Of a stretch of DNA of 64,000 bases, positions 1-8,936 are shown one piece after another (position 1 is the stretch's first letter; every line of letters begins with the position of its first letter). Under the pieces are notes generated by a model that saw only the letters and a program-made list of their open reading frames with translations, searched no databases and was not told the DNA's origin. A program made the position numbers and the translations under genes. Location: NCBI GenBank assembly GCA_050301795.1, contig JBNKZU010000013.1:62001-126000 (forward strand), given 5' to 3'. The DNA comes from JBNKZU01 sp050301795. GTDB taxonomy: Bacteria > Pseudomonadota > Gammaproteobacteria > Thiohalomonadales > Thiohalomonadaceae.

Positions 1-1
1 G

Positions 2-268
2 GATAATGCGTCTGAACATGGGCTTGCACTAGCCGAAAGAATACGAGACCAGATCCCACAGTTGCGTATGATTACCAATAGTGGTGGTGGCAGCTTTAAA
101 AGTCAGTTTAAAAAGGCCGATAAAAGCGGCGCTGCTGTGGCGCTGATTGTTGGTGATGATGAGATTAATAATAAACGGTTTGGATATAAACCGTTAAGAG
201 ATGCTAGTGAGCAGCAAAGCCTGTCACTGGAAGAGACAATTTTAAAATTAAAACTGCTAGTTAAATAG
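2..268 (+). CDS. hisS: Histidyl-tRNA synthetase, C-terminal part (5' end outside window)
   Basis: The reading frame is open from base 2 and ends in TAG at 266-268, giving about 88 residues of the C-terminal anticodon-binding domain. The stretch with IVGDDEI and the closing SLSLEETI segment are typical of class II HisRS C-termini. HisRS charges tRNA-His in the cytoplasm. The gene is followed 20 bp later by yfgM, then bamB and der, the usual gammaproteobacterial order, which supports the call despite the short fragment. The catalytic domain lies upstream of the window. Confidence 0.93.
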   Translation, partial: DNASEHGLALAERIRDQIPQLRMITNSGGGSFKSQFKKADKSGAAVALIVGDDEINNKRFGYKPLRDASEQQSLSLEETILKLKLLVK

Positions 269-288
269 TAGAAGACGAGGAGTATTAA

Positions 289-927
289 GTGGAAATCTAT
301 CAGTCAGAAGAAGAACAGGTAGAGGCGATTAAACGCTGGTGGGATAAAAACGGTAAACAGACCTTACTATTAATTGCGATCGGATTGATGACGGTTGTTG
401 GTGTTCAGCAGTGGATGGCAAATCAAAAAAGCAAGATTGAGTATGCATCATCACTCTATCAGGAGATGGTCACTACCTACGATAACGACTGGTCTAAGGC
501 TCAGGAGATAGGGCGCACGATTGTTGCTGATTTTTCAGATACTCATTATGCGATTCTCACTTCACTGATGCTTGCTAAAGGTGCGGTGGAGCATGATGAT
601 CTTCCTGCTGCCGAGGCTCATTTAAAATGGGTGCTTTCTAAACATGCAGACGAGGCACATACTCAACTGGCTACAGTCCGCCTCGCTCGCGTTATGATGG
701 CGCAGGATCGTCTTGATGAGGCGCTTTCAACCTTATCAGGGATTAAAGCCGGATCGTTTAGCGCTCTGGCCAATGAATTAGAGGGTGATATCTATCTTCG
801 TAAAGGCGACCAGAGTAAAGCACGAGATGCCTATAACAAAGCACTCGGGGGATATGAGTCGCTACCAGAGCGTAAAAATATGGTTCAAATGAAGATTGAT
901 GATTTAGCCGAGGCCTCTGCACAGTGA
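289..927 (+). CDS. yfgM: YfgM family protein (SecYEG-associated, TPR-like)
   Basis: A 212-residue protein with a short cytoplasmic N-terminus, one membrane segment at about residues 24-42 (LLLIAIGLMTVVGV) and a periplasmic helical-repeat region. In E. coli YfgM is an ancillary subunit of the SecYEG/PpiD translocon that helps hand over secreted proteins. The GTG start at 289 is supported by GAGGAG six bases upstream. It sits between hisS and bamB as in relatives and overlaps bamB by 4 bp, so co-translation is likely. Function here is inferred from family and position. Confidence 0.9.
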   Translation: MEIYQSEEEQVEAIKRWWDKNGKQTLLLIAIGLMTVVGVQQWMANQKSKIEYASSLYQEMVTTYDNDWSKAQEIGRTIVADFSDTHYAILTSLMLAKGAVEHDDLPAAEAHLKWVLSKHADEAHTQLATVRLARVMMAQDRLDEALSTLSGIKAGSFSALANELEGDIYLRKGDQSKARDAYNKALGGYESLPERKNMVQMKIDDLAEASAQ

Positions 928-2123
928 AATATCTTGTAACACTGGCTTCAGTGCTCATCTTAAGTGCTTGTGCCTCAACAGGCTCCAAACAAACCGATAT
1001 CGATAATTCAGCGTTAACTGTAGAGCCTGAATGGGTAGTCGAGTTACCAAGTGTCCAGGGGCAGCTTTTGCGGATGACGCCGGTACTTGTCGATGATTCA
1101 GTTCTGGTGAGTTCGGTTGGTGGTGAGATTTATAAAATTTCTTTGGATGATGGCGAGCTAATATCAACCCGAGATCTCAAGCTGGCGCTTAATACCGGTG
1201 CGGCAATATACAATAATTCACTACTGTTTGGTGGTGATGCTCAGCTCATTGCGATTGACCGTGAAAATGGCGATCTCCTTTGGCAAAGTGACGTGAGTAG
1301 TGAAATTATTACTACACCTGTTATCGAAAATGGGATTGCAGTTGTACGAACTGTTGATGGAAAGTTATACGCCTTTGATGCTGCAAGCGGAAAACAGATA
1401 TGGAATTACCAGTGGCAGATCCCTTTGCTAACGCTTAGAGGTGAATCAATACCGCTGATTGCTTATGGTGCAGTATTTATCGGCACTCCAACAGGGCAGG
1501 TGATTGCGCTCGATCTTAAAACCGGAAAGCTCTATTGGGAGAGTGTGGTTGCATCGGCAAAGGGGCGTAGCGAGTTGGATAGAATGATCGATATTGATGC
1601 CCCAATAGTGGAATCAAATGGCATATTGTTTGTTGCAGCACATCGTCAGGGGCTAACGGCGATTACCGCAGAGACTGGCCAACTTATCTGGCGTAGAGAT
1701 ATCGATCTCAATAGCGATATTCTTATCTATCAAGGCCATCTGGTTGTTGCTGACGAATCAGGCACGCTCTGGTCACTTGATGAAAAAACGGGTGCTACCT
1801 TTTGGAAACAGACCGATTTTGAGGGTACTGAATTCAATGGGGTTGATCTGATTGGCAAACACCTTGTTCTCAGAGGCAACGATAGCTCTTTGGTATGGAT
1901 CGATCCTGTTGAAGGCAAGACACTTGCCTCGACAACACTCCAGCGTTGGTTCGACTATTTTCCCGTTAAGGATGAGTTTTACGGTTTTACCGAAAATTTT
2001 GAGGAGTCACGTGCAATTCTGGCCTCGACAATTTCGGCAAAAAATCGTGTGGTTGCGCTTGACCAGCGGGGCATTCTTCACGCCTTTTCTGTAACACAAC
2101 CAGAGACTGTAACAACTCGATGA
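924..2123 (+). CDS. bamB: Outer membrane protein assembly factor BamB (lipoprotein)
   Basis: A 399-residue lipoprotein with a signal peptide and lipobox LSAC (Cys16 is the lipidated residue). The rest consists of PQQ-like beta-propeller repeats with recurrent motifs of the type 'A-x-D-x-x-(T/N)G-x-x-x-W' (for example ALDLKTGKLYWE and AITAETGQLIWRR). BamB is the scaffold lipoprotein of the BAM complex that inserts beta-barrels in the outer membrane. The start is GTG at 924, overlapping the yfgM stop (GTGA). The stop overlaps the der start (ATGA), so yfgM-bamB-der look translationally coupled. Confidence 0.95.
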   Translation: MKYLVTLASVLILSACASTGSKQTDIDNSALTVEPEWVVELPSVQGQLLRMTPVLVDDSVLVSSVGGEIYKISLDDGELISTRDLKLALNTGAAIYNNSLLFGGDAQLIAIDRENGDLLWQSDVSSEIITTPVIENGIAVVRTVDGKLYAFDAASGKQIWNYQWQIPLLTLRGESIPLIAYGAVFIGTPTGQVIALDLKTGKLYWESVVASAKGRSELDRMIDIDAPIVESNGILFVAAHRQGLTAITAETGQLIWRRDIDLNSDILIYQGHLVVADESGTLWSLDEKTGATFWKQTDFEGTEFNGVDLIGKHLVLRGNDSSLVWIDPVEGKTLASTTLQRWFDYFPVKDEFYGFTENFEESRAILASTISAKNRVVALDQRGILHAFSVTQPETVTTR

Positions 2124-3529
2124 GACCTGTAATTGCACTTGTTGGTAGACCGAATGTTGGTAAATCAACGCTATTTAATGCTCTGACACGTAGTCGTGAC
2201 GCGATTGTTGCAGATTTTGAGGGATTAACGCGTGATCGCCAATATGGTGAAGGTGTTGTGGGTGAACACCCCTATCTTGTTATTGATACCGGCGGTTTAA
2301 GTGGCGATGAAAACGGTATTGATAAGGAGATGGCATCACAATCGATACTAGCGATTGAAGAGTCAGATGCAGTTCTATTTATGGTTGATGCCAAGAGCGG
2401 TGTGACAGCAGCCGATCTGGCAATCTCAAAACATCTTCGACAGACCGGAAGAAATGCCATCGTTGTAATGAATAAAAGCGATGGTGTTGATATCGATCTT
2501 GCAAGTGCCGATTTCTATCAGCTTGGTCTTGGTGAACCCTATCCTATCGCCGCAGTACACAACCGTGGCGTCAAGAGTCTTATCGATGATGTTCTGGCGC
2601 AGTTTCCTGAGCCGGATTCCGATGAGGAAGAAATCGATGATTCGATTAAGGTTGCAATTGTTGGCCGTCCGAATGTTGGTAAATCGACCCTCGTTAATCG
2701 GTTTATGGGTGAAGAGCGGGTTGTGGTATTTGATATGCCCGGCACAACACGAGATAGTATCTACATTCCATTTGAACGCGATGGAACCAAATACACACTG
2801 ATTGATACCGCTGGAGTACGTCGTCGGGCACGAGTTAAAGAGAGTGTGGAGAAGTTTAGTGTCATCAAAACACTACAGGCGATTGAAGATGCGAATGTGG
2901 TTTTGATGGTGCTTGATGCTCACGAAGGGATCAGTGAGCAGGATGCACATATTCTAGGGTTTGTATTGGATAGTGGTCGCTCATTGGTGGTTTTGATCAA
3001 TAAGTGGGACGGTCTTGATGCGGATCGCAAAGAGCGGGTCAAACATGAGTTGATGCTTAAGCTTTCGTTTATCAAGTTTGCAAAGATCCATTTTATCTCT
3101 GCGTTACATGGCACAGGGGTTGGAATACTCTACAAGTCGATCAAACAGGCCTACAACTCTGCGATGAAACAACTTCCAACGCCGATGCTGACACAGATGC
3201 TGGAGAGTTTCATCTATGCACATCAGCCTCCATTGGTTTCAGGTCGTCGCATTAAGCTACGTTATGCCCATCAGGGGGGCAAGAACCCTCCGATTGTTGT
3301 GATCCACGGCAATCGAACGGACAAGGTGCCTGTAAGCTACCGGCGCTATCTTGAGAATGCTTTTGTCGATAAGTTGAACCTGATCGGTACACCGCTTCGA
3401 GTTGAGTTTAAAGGTGGTGAAAATCCTTATGCCGATAAAAAGAACACACTAACCGACAGGCAGATCCGTAGTAAAAAGCGGATGGTTAAGCACATTAAAC
3501 AGAAAGATAAGAAGCGTAAGCGAAAGTAG
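2120..3529 (+). CDS. der: Ribosome biogenesis GTPase Der (EngA)
   Basis: A 469-residue protein with two tandem GTPase domains, each carrying the P-loop GRPNVGKST (about residues 9-17 and 184-192), switch/G3 motifs DTGG and DTAG, and G4 NKSD/NKWD, followed by a C-terminal KH-like domain. The tail is very basic (KRMVKHIKQKDKKRKRK). Der acts in late maturation of the 50S subunit. ATG overlaps the bamB stop by 4 bp. A strong bidirectional terminator follows. Confidence 0.97.
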   Translation: MRPVIALVGRPNVGKSTLFNALTRSRDAIVADFEGLTRDRQYGEGVVGEHPYLVIDTGGLSGDENGIDKEMASQSILAIEESDAVLFMVDAKSGVTAADLAISKHLRQTGRNAIVVMNKSDGVDIDLASADFYQLGLGEPYPIAAVHNRGVKSLIDDVLAQFPEPDSDEEEIDDSIKVAIVGRPNVGKSTLVNRFMGEERVVVFDMPGTTRDSIYIPFERDGTKYTLIDTAGVRRRARVKESVEKFSVIKTLQAIEDANVVLMVLDAHEGISEQDAHILGFVLDSGRSLVVLINKWDGLDADRKERVKHELMLKLSFIKFAKIHFISALHGTGVGILYKSIKQAYNSAMKQLPTPMLTQMLESFIYAHQPPLVSGRRIKLRYAHQGGKNPPIVVIHGNRTDKVPVSYRRYLENAFVDKLNLIGTPLRVEFKGGENPYADKKNTLTDRQIRSKKRMVKHIKQKDKKRKRK

Positions 3530-3541
3530 TCCCTTTAACGA

Positions 3542-3569
3542 AAAAAGCCTCTCATTTGAGAGGCTTTTT
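3542..3569. terminator. Bidirectional rho-independent terminator between der and adk
   Basis: Perfect inverted repeat GCCTCTCA-TT-TGAGAGGC with A-tract on the left and T-tract on the right, 13 bp of pairing if the tracts are included. It lies between the convergent der and adk genes and can serve both strands. Confidence 0.93.
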
Positions 3570-3589
3570 GGTATCAAGCATTAGCATGA

Positions 3590-4231
3590 TTAGCTGGCAA
3601 GTTTTGCCTGAATCGCCTCAATTACCGCTTCACTTGAAGTTGCGTTAACACTCAGCAACATGCCTTCGTTTTTATAGAAATCGACTAATGGAGCGGTCTT
3701 CTCATTGTAAACGTCCAGACGGTTTGAGATGGCTTCCTCAGTCTCATCGTCTCGTTGGACAACAGGGCCGCCACATTTGTCACACTTGCCTTCGACCGAT
3801 GTCGGGTTACTCTTGACATTGTAGATAGCGCCACATTCGGTACAGGTACGACGAGTAGTCAAACGATCCAGAATCACTTCACGAGGAACATCTATCTCAA
3901 CTGCCATATCAAGTTCAATACCCAGTTTGACCAGCATCTCTTTGAGTTGCTCAGCCTGAGGAATGGTGCGAGGAAAGCCATCGAGCAGGAAGCCTTTTTT
4001 GCAATCATCTTCAAGCAGACGCTCACCCATGATGCCCATAATCAGATCATCTGGAACCAGATCACCAGCATTCATATAAGCCTGAGCCTTTTTACCCAAC
4101 TCAGTTCCATCTTTCACCGCTGCACGCAAGATGTCGCCGGTTGAGATCTGGACAGATCCATCAATCGCAGTTAGTAGCTTAGCTACAGTTCCCTTACCAG
4201 CGCCTGGCGCACCGAGCAGAATTAGTTTCAT
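3590..4231 (-). CDS. adk: Adenylate kinase, zinc-LID type
   Basis: A 213-residue enzyme interconverting ATP+AMP and 2 ADP. It shows the P-loop GAPGAGKGT (residues 7-15), the AMP-binding DGFPRT motif and a long LID. The LID carries four cysteines (C130, C133, C150, C153; CTEC and CDKC), the pattern that binds structural zinc in Gram-positive and some other bacterial Adks. E. coli Adk lacks these cysteines. ATG at 4231 follows AGAGG eight bases upstream. It is transcribed toward der, with the shared terminator at its 3' end. Confidence 0.97.
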   Translation of the reverse strand: MKLILLGAPGAGKGTVAKLLTAIDGSVQISTGDILRAAVKDGTELGKKAQAYMNAGDLVPDDLIMGIMGERLLEDDCKKGFLLDGFPRTIPQAEQLKEMLVKLGIELDMAVEIDVPREVILDRLTTRRTCTECGAIYNVKSNPTSVEGKCDKCGGPVVQRDDETEEAISNRLDVYNEKTAPLVDFYKNEGMLLSVNATSSEAVIEAIQAKLAS

Positions 4232-4467
4232 ATTATTATCCTCTTTAGATCATACAAATGATTGATAAACGGTTAAATCAACGGACGAGCATGTCGAATC
4301 GCTGTCACATAACCGATATATATTTGCCGATGTTCTGCCATGATGCTAGAAGTATTCTGTTATGACCCTATACGAAAAGCGAATCAACACCTGAATCATC
4401 AACGATTTCTACCTCGAAACAGCAATAAATCGTAGGAAAACAGGGCGGATTATAGTTTAATAATCTG

Positions 4468-5886
4468 ATGAGATTACTACTGACATTTCTTCTCCTCCTG
4501 GCCAGCAACAGCCTAAGTGCAAGGCTTGAATTTACCATTCATAAGCTGGATTCGGGGGTTGAGGGACCGACGATTCTGGTTGTTGGTGGCATCCAGGGTG
4601 ATGAGCCTGGCGGCTTCCATGCAGCTTCACTTCTTGTGACCGATTACAAGATCAAAAAAGGAACGGTATGGGTTGTTCCTAACCTCAATTTTGAAAGTAT
4701 CATCAACCGTTCTCGTGGGATCAACGGTGATATGAATCGAAAGTTTGCCCAAATGCAAAAGGGTGATCCCGACTATCAGGCCGTTGAGCGGGTTAAATCA
4801 TTGATTAGAGATCCTAAAGTCGATTTTGTTTTCAATCTTCATGATGGTAGCGGCTTCTATCGGGAACAGAAAGAGGACTCTCTCCACAGTCCAAATCGGT
4901 GGGGGCAGTGTATTATTATCGATCAAGAGCGGGTTGATTCGCCTAAATATAAAGAGATTGGTCGCTATTCACGCGATATTGTCGCTGAAGTGAACAAAAA
5001 ACTGCTGACGAAAGAGCATCGTTTTCATTTAAAAAACACGCACACTAAAGATGGCGATGTTGAGATGTCAAAAACCCTTACCTTTTATGCGATCAATCAA
5101 GGTAAGCCCGCCGTCGGACTTGAGGCGAGTAAATCGTTGAATAAGGGTGAACGAGTCTATTATCACCTGACTGCACTTGAGTCCTATATGACCAAGCTTG
5201 GTGTTGAGTTTGAACGCACATTTAAGCTAACACCCCCTTCAATTCAAGCGGCAATTACCAGTAATCTTCAACTAGCGCTGTTTGATGAGAAGCTCAACTA
5301 CGTTATCGATAATGCACGCCGAACTATCAACTATGTTCCACTTGAGCAAGATGCTGAGATTGAATATCGATCCAACAATCCTTTAGTGGCGGTGACTAAA
5401 AACAATAATCGCATCAAGGTCAGATACGGTAACAACAGCATCACCTCTTTACGTCCAGATTATTTTCCATATGAGTCCTCAATCAGTTCAATCAATATGA
5501 CGATAGATGGGAAGGATCATCAGGTCAAACTTGGGAATATTGTGCATGTGGATAAGGAGTTTATTGTCAATGCTGAGGAAGGTTATCGTATTAATGTGAT
5601 TGGTTGGAAGGATCCAAACATTCGAAATGAATCGGGTGTTGTGATTAATAAAGAGAAGATCCGTCAGCGCTTCTCATTAGATAGAGCCGGAAATCTATAT
5701 CGGGTTGAGATCTATCGGGATAAGTACTTTTCTGGAATGGTTTTGGTGCACTTTGGGAGTGTGCCAAGCCGAGAGGTTAAATATGTCAGCCCCGCAGTTC
5801 CGGTAGATGAAGAGCCTACTGATAAGGCCAATTTCAAACAGGCCGAGCAGCTTTCGCTCATTAATCAGACAAGCACTGGTCGATAA
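4468..5886 (+). CDS. Secreted M99-family carboxypeptidase (Csd4/Pgp1-like, cell shape)
   Basis: A 472-residue exported protein; the signal peptide covers about residues 1-18. The N-terminal half is an M14-like zinc carboxypeptidase. GGIQGDE gives Q43 and E46, NLHDGSGF gives H125, and AVGLEAS gives E219. These match the zinc ligands Gln46/Glu49/His128 and the catalytic Glu222 of H. pylori Csd4 with one constant offset of three residues. Csd4 and Pgp1 trim muropeptide tripeptides and impose helical or curved cell shape. The remaining about 200 residues would be the accessory domains of the family. The gene is monocistronic and its 3' end overlaps the convergent thioredoxin gene by 26 bp. Substrate is inferred. 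Confidence 0.82.
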   Translation: MRLLLTFLLLLASNSLSARLEFTIHKLDSGVEGPTILVVGGIQGDEPGGFHAASLLVTDYKIKKGTVWVVPNLNFESIINRSRGINGDMNRKFAQMQKGDPDYQAVERVKSLIRDPKVDFVFNLHDGSGFYREQKEDSLHSPNRWGQCIIIDQERVDSPKYKEIGRYSRDIVAEVNKKLLTKEHRFHLKNTHTKDGDVEMSKTLTFYAINQGKPAVGLEASKSLNKGERVYYHLTALESYMTKLGVEFERTFKLTPPSIQAAITSNLQLALFDEKLNYVIDNARRTINYVPLEQDAEIEYRSNNPLVAVTKNNNRIKVRYGNNSITSLRPDYFPYESSISSINMTIDGKDHQVKLGNIVHVDKEFIVNAEEGYRINVIGWKDPNIRNESGVVINKEKIRQRFSLDRAGNLYRVEIYRDKYFSGMVLVHFGSVPSREVKYVSPAVPVDEEPTDKANFKQAEQLSLINQTSTGR

Positions 5887-6289
5887 ACTTCCGAACTTCG
5901 TGGGCAGGCTTTGCTCCTGCAAACCGACCGACCTCTTTCCCATCTTTAAATAGCATGATTGTTGGAAACCCACGCAGTTTGTAATGTCCGCATAGCTTCA
6001 TATTCTCGTCAGCATCAACTTTCGCCAGAAGTAGATCCCCGTGATATTCAGGAATCACCTTTGCCAACACCGGGGCAATCATCAAACATGGGCTACACCA
6101 ATCAGCCCAGAAATCAACCATAATTGGCTGTTTGTAAGAAGCGTTGATCACCAGTTCCTCAAAGTGTTGATGATCGGTATCAAAAATATAGGGAGAGTCT
6201 GATCTGTTCATTTGTTTAAGAGGGCATCGGTTACAAGTGGTCGGAATTGTAAGGGGTAAGGCCCCGAGACTCAATTCATGATTGGACAT
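5861..6289 (-). CDS. Thioredoxin-family protein with WCSPC active site
   Basis: A 142-residue protein with a thioredoxin fold from about residue 35. It has the active site WCSPC instead of WCGPC, the conserved cis-Pro segment RGFPTIMLFKDG, and a C-terminal helix. Before the fold is a segment with CNRC, reminiscent of the short N-terminal Cys pair of TrxC but with only two cysteines. Neither possible start (ATG 6289, or ATG 6211, which removes CNRC) has a clear Shine-Dalgarno, so the N-terminus is uncertain. No signal peptide is seen, so it is likely a cytoplasmic disulfide reductase. Confidence 0.85.
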   Translation of the reverse strand: MSNHELSLGALPLTIPTTCNRCPLKQMNRSDSPYIFDTDHQHFEELVINASYKQPIMVDFWADWCSPCLMIAPVLAKVIPEYHGDLLLAKVDADENMKLCGHYKLRGFPTIMLFKDGKEVGRFAGAKPAHEVRKFIDQCLSD

Positions 6290-6380
6290 TCAGACTTATA
6301 GGAACTTCATCCTGACGATGAGAGATAAACCATAGTATGATGTATAGAGGATAAGGTTAGTAAATTATTGGGGAGTAGTT

Positions 6381-6764
6381 ATGAACCTTGAAAAGGTAGT
6401 CTTTGGATTCTTTATTATTCTGGCATTGACGTTGAATTTCGGCTTTTTTATTGGCGAAATAGGAAATCCGACTCATCACAATGTCTATGAATTATTTGCC
6501 GCGATTGTGATAAATCTGATTGCCACTGTATTAAAGTTTGGTGATCGTACTCAAATGGGGGCACTGCTTTTAGCCACAAGTCTAGTTGCTGATTTACAAC
6601 TTATTGCTGCTGCGGTGGTATGGGGCTATGCCACTAATATTGCACTGACACCAGTCGATCCGGTAGTTGTCAGTAGTGTTGTTTCACTATCTGGTGGTGC
6701 ACTACTTGCCAATATCGTTTCAGTTATTCTGCTAATTATCGAAACCAGCAATATCCGTCGCTAA
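6381..6764 (+). CDS. DUF6394 small membrane protein
   Basis: A 127-residue protein with about four hydrophobic segments (near residues 7-25, 38-52, 60-80 and 95-122) and a short RR C-terminus. I recognise the DUF6394 family, which has no assigned function and commonly sits beside a K+ channel gene. A good RBS (GGGGAG) precedes ATG 6381. Only 7 bp separate it from the K+ channel gene, so the two are probably co-expressed and may form one complex. That last point is inference. Confidence 0.75.
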   Translation: MNLEKVVFGFFIILALTLNFGFFIGEIGNPTHHNVYELFAAIVINLIATVLKFGDRTQMGALLLATSLVADLQLIAAAVVWGYATNIALTPVDPVVVSSVVSLSGGALLANIVSVILLIIETSNIRR

Positions 6765-6771
6765 CGCGCTT

Positions 6772-8487
6772 ATGAATCAGGTCATCTTTCTTATCCTGAG
6801 AAAAATGCGGTCGCCGTTGATCGTATTGATTGTTGCCTATGCCATCTCAATTCTTGGCTTTGTGCTTATTCCGGGAATGAATGACCAGGGTGAACCTGAA
6901 CGCATGAGCTTTTTCCATGCGTTCTATTTTGTTAGCTATATGGCAACGACCATCGGTTTTGGTGAAATCCCTTATCCGTTTACAGATGCCCAGAGAATGT
7001 GGGCCATCATCTCTATATACACTACGGTGGTCGCATGGCTATATGGCATCGGTAAGATACTGACCTTGATACAAGACCCGAAGTTTAAGCAGGTCGTCAC
7101 CGAAAATAATTTCACAAAAACAGTTAGTCAGATCGGAGAGCCGTTTTATATTATCTGTGGTTATGGTGACACCGGCACTCAACTGGTACGGGCATTAATA
7201 CAACGAAATATTCGCAGTGTTGTTATTGATATTGACCGTAACAGGATCAACGAGCTTGAGGTTGAGCCAAAAGAGATGGATATTCCCTCAATATGCGCTG
7301 ATGCCCAATCAACGATCATTCTAAAAGAGGCGGGGCTTCTTAACCGGAATTGTAAAGGTGTTGTTGCTATCACCGATGATGATGATGTTAATTTAAAGGT
7401 CGCAATTACATCAAAGCTGCTTAACCCAGGTGCCAAGGTGGTTTGTCGTGCGGAATCGCACGAAACAGAGGCAAACATGGCATCATTTGGTACTGACCAT
7501 ATCCTCAATCCCTACGATATTTTTGCGAATCACTTTGCATTGGCACTACATTCACCCGGAAACTATCTACTGACAGAGTGGCTGAACGCAGTACCGAATG
7601 AGCCACTTCCTGAGCCAGTCTATCCACCACATGGGTTATGGATATTATGCGGCTACGGTCGTTTCGGCAAAGCAGTCTATAAGAATCTACTTGATGAGGG
7701 AATCAGCACTAACCTGATAGAGGCCAAGCCGGAACAGACAGGATGCAAAGGGTTCTGTATTGAAGGACGTGGTACAGAGGCATCAACCCTGTTAAAGGCT
7801 AACATCAAGGAAGCTGTTGGGATTGTGGCCGGAACTGATAACGATGCCAACAACCTCTCCATCGTAATGACGGCTGCACAACTGAGTCCGGATCTCTTCA
7901 TGGTTGCAAGACAGAACCACCATAATAATCAAGAGATCTATAATGCGGCGCTTCTGGATATGGTGATGCACCGTAGTGATATTGTTGCAAATGATATCTT
8001 CACCTATCTCACAAACCCACTGACGGGTATCTTTTTTGAAAAATCCAGAGCAATGGGGAATGATTGGTCAAACCAGTTGATTAGCCGCCTTGCTGCATTT
8101 ATTGGCGAAGTTGTACCTGAGTTATGGTCGATTAAAATCGATACTGAATCGACACCTGCAATAACGGATAAATTGGAGTTGGGTCAGCGTGTAAAACTAA
8201 AACATCTACTCACAGATAATCTGGATCATCAGCAGCAGATCGCTGCAATCGCACTGCTTTGGAAAAGTCGAGACGGGGAGGTCATACTGGAGCCTGAAGA
8301 TGACCTGGAACTCAACCATGGAGATGAACTGCTTTTTTGTGGACTCGCCGGGCTTGCAAATAAGATGGAGTGGGTCCTGAAAAACCACAATGTGTTGAGT
8401 TATGTTCAAACTGGAGTTGTGACTCCAGCAGGGTATCTTTGGGAGAAGCTGAGTCGTAAAAAATCAACAAGAATCCTAAATGAATAA
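6772..8487 (+). CDS. Potassium channel with two RCK/TrkA-N domains
   Basis: A 571-residue protein. The N-terminal pore module (residues about 1-100) has two membrane helices flanking TTIGFGE, a variant of the K+ selectivity filter TVGYG. Two Rossmann-type RCK/TrkA-N domains follow (starting near YIICGYGDTGTQLV and LWILCGYGRFGKAV), then a TrkA-C-like C-terminus (about residues 480-545). Such proteins gate K+ flux in response to nucleotides or ions. Its 3' end overlaps the next gene by 8 bp. The exact ligand cannot be read from sequence. Confidence 0.88.
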   Translation: MNQVIFLILRKMRSPLIVLIVAYAISILGFVLIPGMNDQGEPERMSFFHAFYFVSYMATTIGFGEIPYPFTDAQRMWAIISIYTTVVAWLYGIGKILTLIQDPKFKQVVTENNFTKTVSQIGEPFYIICGYGDTGTQLVRALIQRNIRSVVIDIDRNRINELEVEPKEMDIPSICADAQSTIILKEAGLLNRNCKGVVAITDDDDVNLKVAITSKLLNPGAKVVCRAESHETEANMASFGTDHILNPYDIFANHFALALHSPGNYLLTEWLNAVPNEPLPEPVYPPHGLWILCGYGRFGKAVYKNLLDEGISTNLIEAKPEQTGCKGFCIEGRGTEASTLLKANIKEAVGIVAGTDNDANNLSIVMTAAQLSPDLFMVARQNHHNNQEIYNAALLDMVMHRSDIVANDIFTYLTNPLTGIFFEKSRAMGNDWSNQLISRLAAFIGEVVPELWSIKIDTESTPAITDKLELGQRVKLKHLLTDNLDHQQQIAAIALLWKSRDGEVILEPEDDLELNHGDELLFCGLAGLANKMEWVLKNHNVLSYVQTGVVTPAGYLWEKLSRKKSTRILNE

Positions 8488-8893
8488 ACAAACCGAAATG
8501 TTACTACTCGGAAGTCGTGAAAAGATATCGATGATTCTTCAACAACTGGTCGAGATGGTAAAAGAGTTAAAACAACAAGAAGAGCCGAGCCATATCGATC
8601 TACTCCAGCTACCACTCAGTACAGATGAGTTGCTCAAGCTTTGGGAGATCCTTGGTGAGGGGGAGATCCATGCAGAAGTTGAACATCTTGGGATCTCTCG
8701 AATCTACTCCACTTCAGTGCCAGCGGTATGGCGAGTGACCCATTTTGACGATAATGATGAGGTGCTTTCAGACTTTTTGGAGGTGAGTTATTGCCCTGAA
8801 ATCATGATCACACATGATGAGGATATCAATTCAGGGATAGAGTTAATGAAGGCAAAGATATTTGAGATTGGAATGAGTGATAAACGGCGCTAA
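8480..8893 (+). CDS. HupH C-terminal-domain-like protein
   Basis: A 137-residue soluble protein. The central part, LGEGEI followed by about twenty residues and then PAVWRV, matches the conserved core of the HupH hydrogenase expression C-terminal domain. The N-terminal half of HupH is missing. ATG 8480 overlaps the K+ channel stop, so it belongs to the DUF6394/channel operon rather than to a hydrogenase cluster, and no hydrogenase gene lies in the window. Family membership is fairly likely, but the role beside a K+ channel is unknown. Confidence 0.6.
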   Translation: MNKQTEMLLLGSREKISMILQQLVEMVKELKQQEEPSHIDLLQLPLSTDELLKLWEILGEGEIHAEVEHLGISRIYSTSVPAVWRVTHFDDNDEVLSDFLEVSYCPEIMITHDEDINSGIELMKAKIFEIGMSDKRR

Positions 8894-8936
8894 AAAATTG
8901 CGTGCTAAACCGACTATTCCATGTCAGCTTTAGCAC
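8891..8936 (-). terminator. Rho-independent terminator of the putative sRNA
   Basis: Minus-strand stem GTGCTAAA/TTTAGCAC (8 bp) plus inner 5-bp stem, with an 8-nt loop containing GGA, followed by GCAATTTTTTA. It abuts the stop codon of the convergent HupH-like gene, whose transcript would meet it from the other side. Confidence 0.8.

Noticed and set aside
3109..3124. TGGCAC-N5-TTGGA, a near match to a sigma-54 promoter
   Set aside because: It lies inside der coding sequence and has TTGG rather than TTGC; no gene starts after it in a suitable place.
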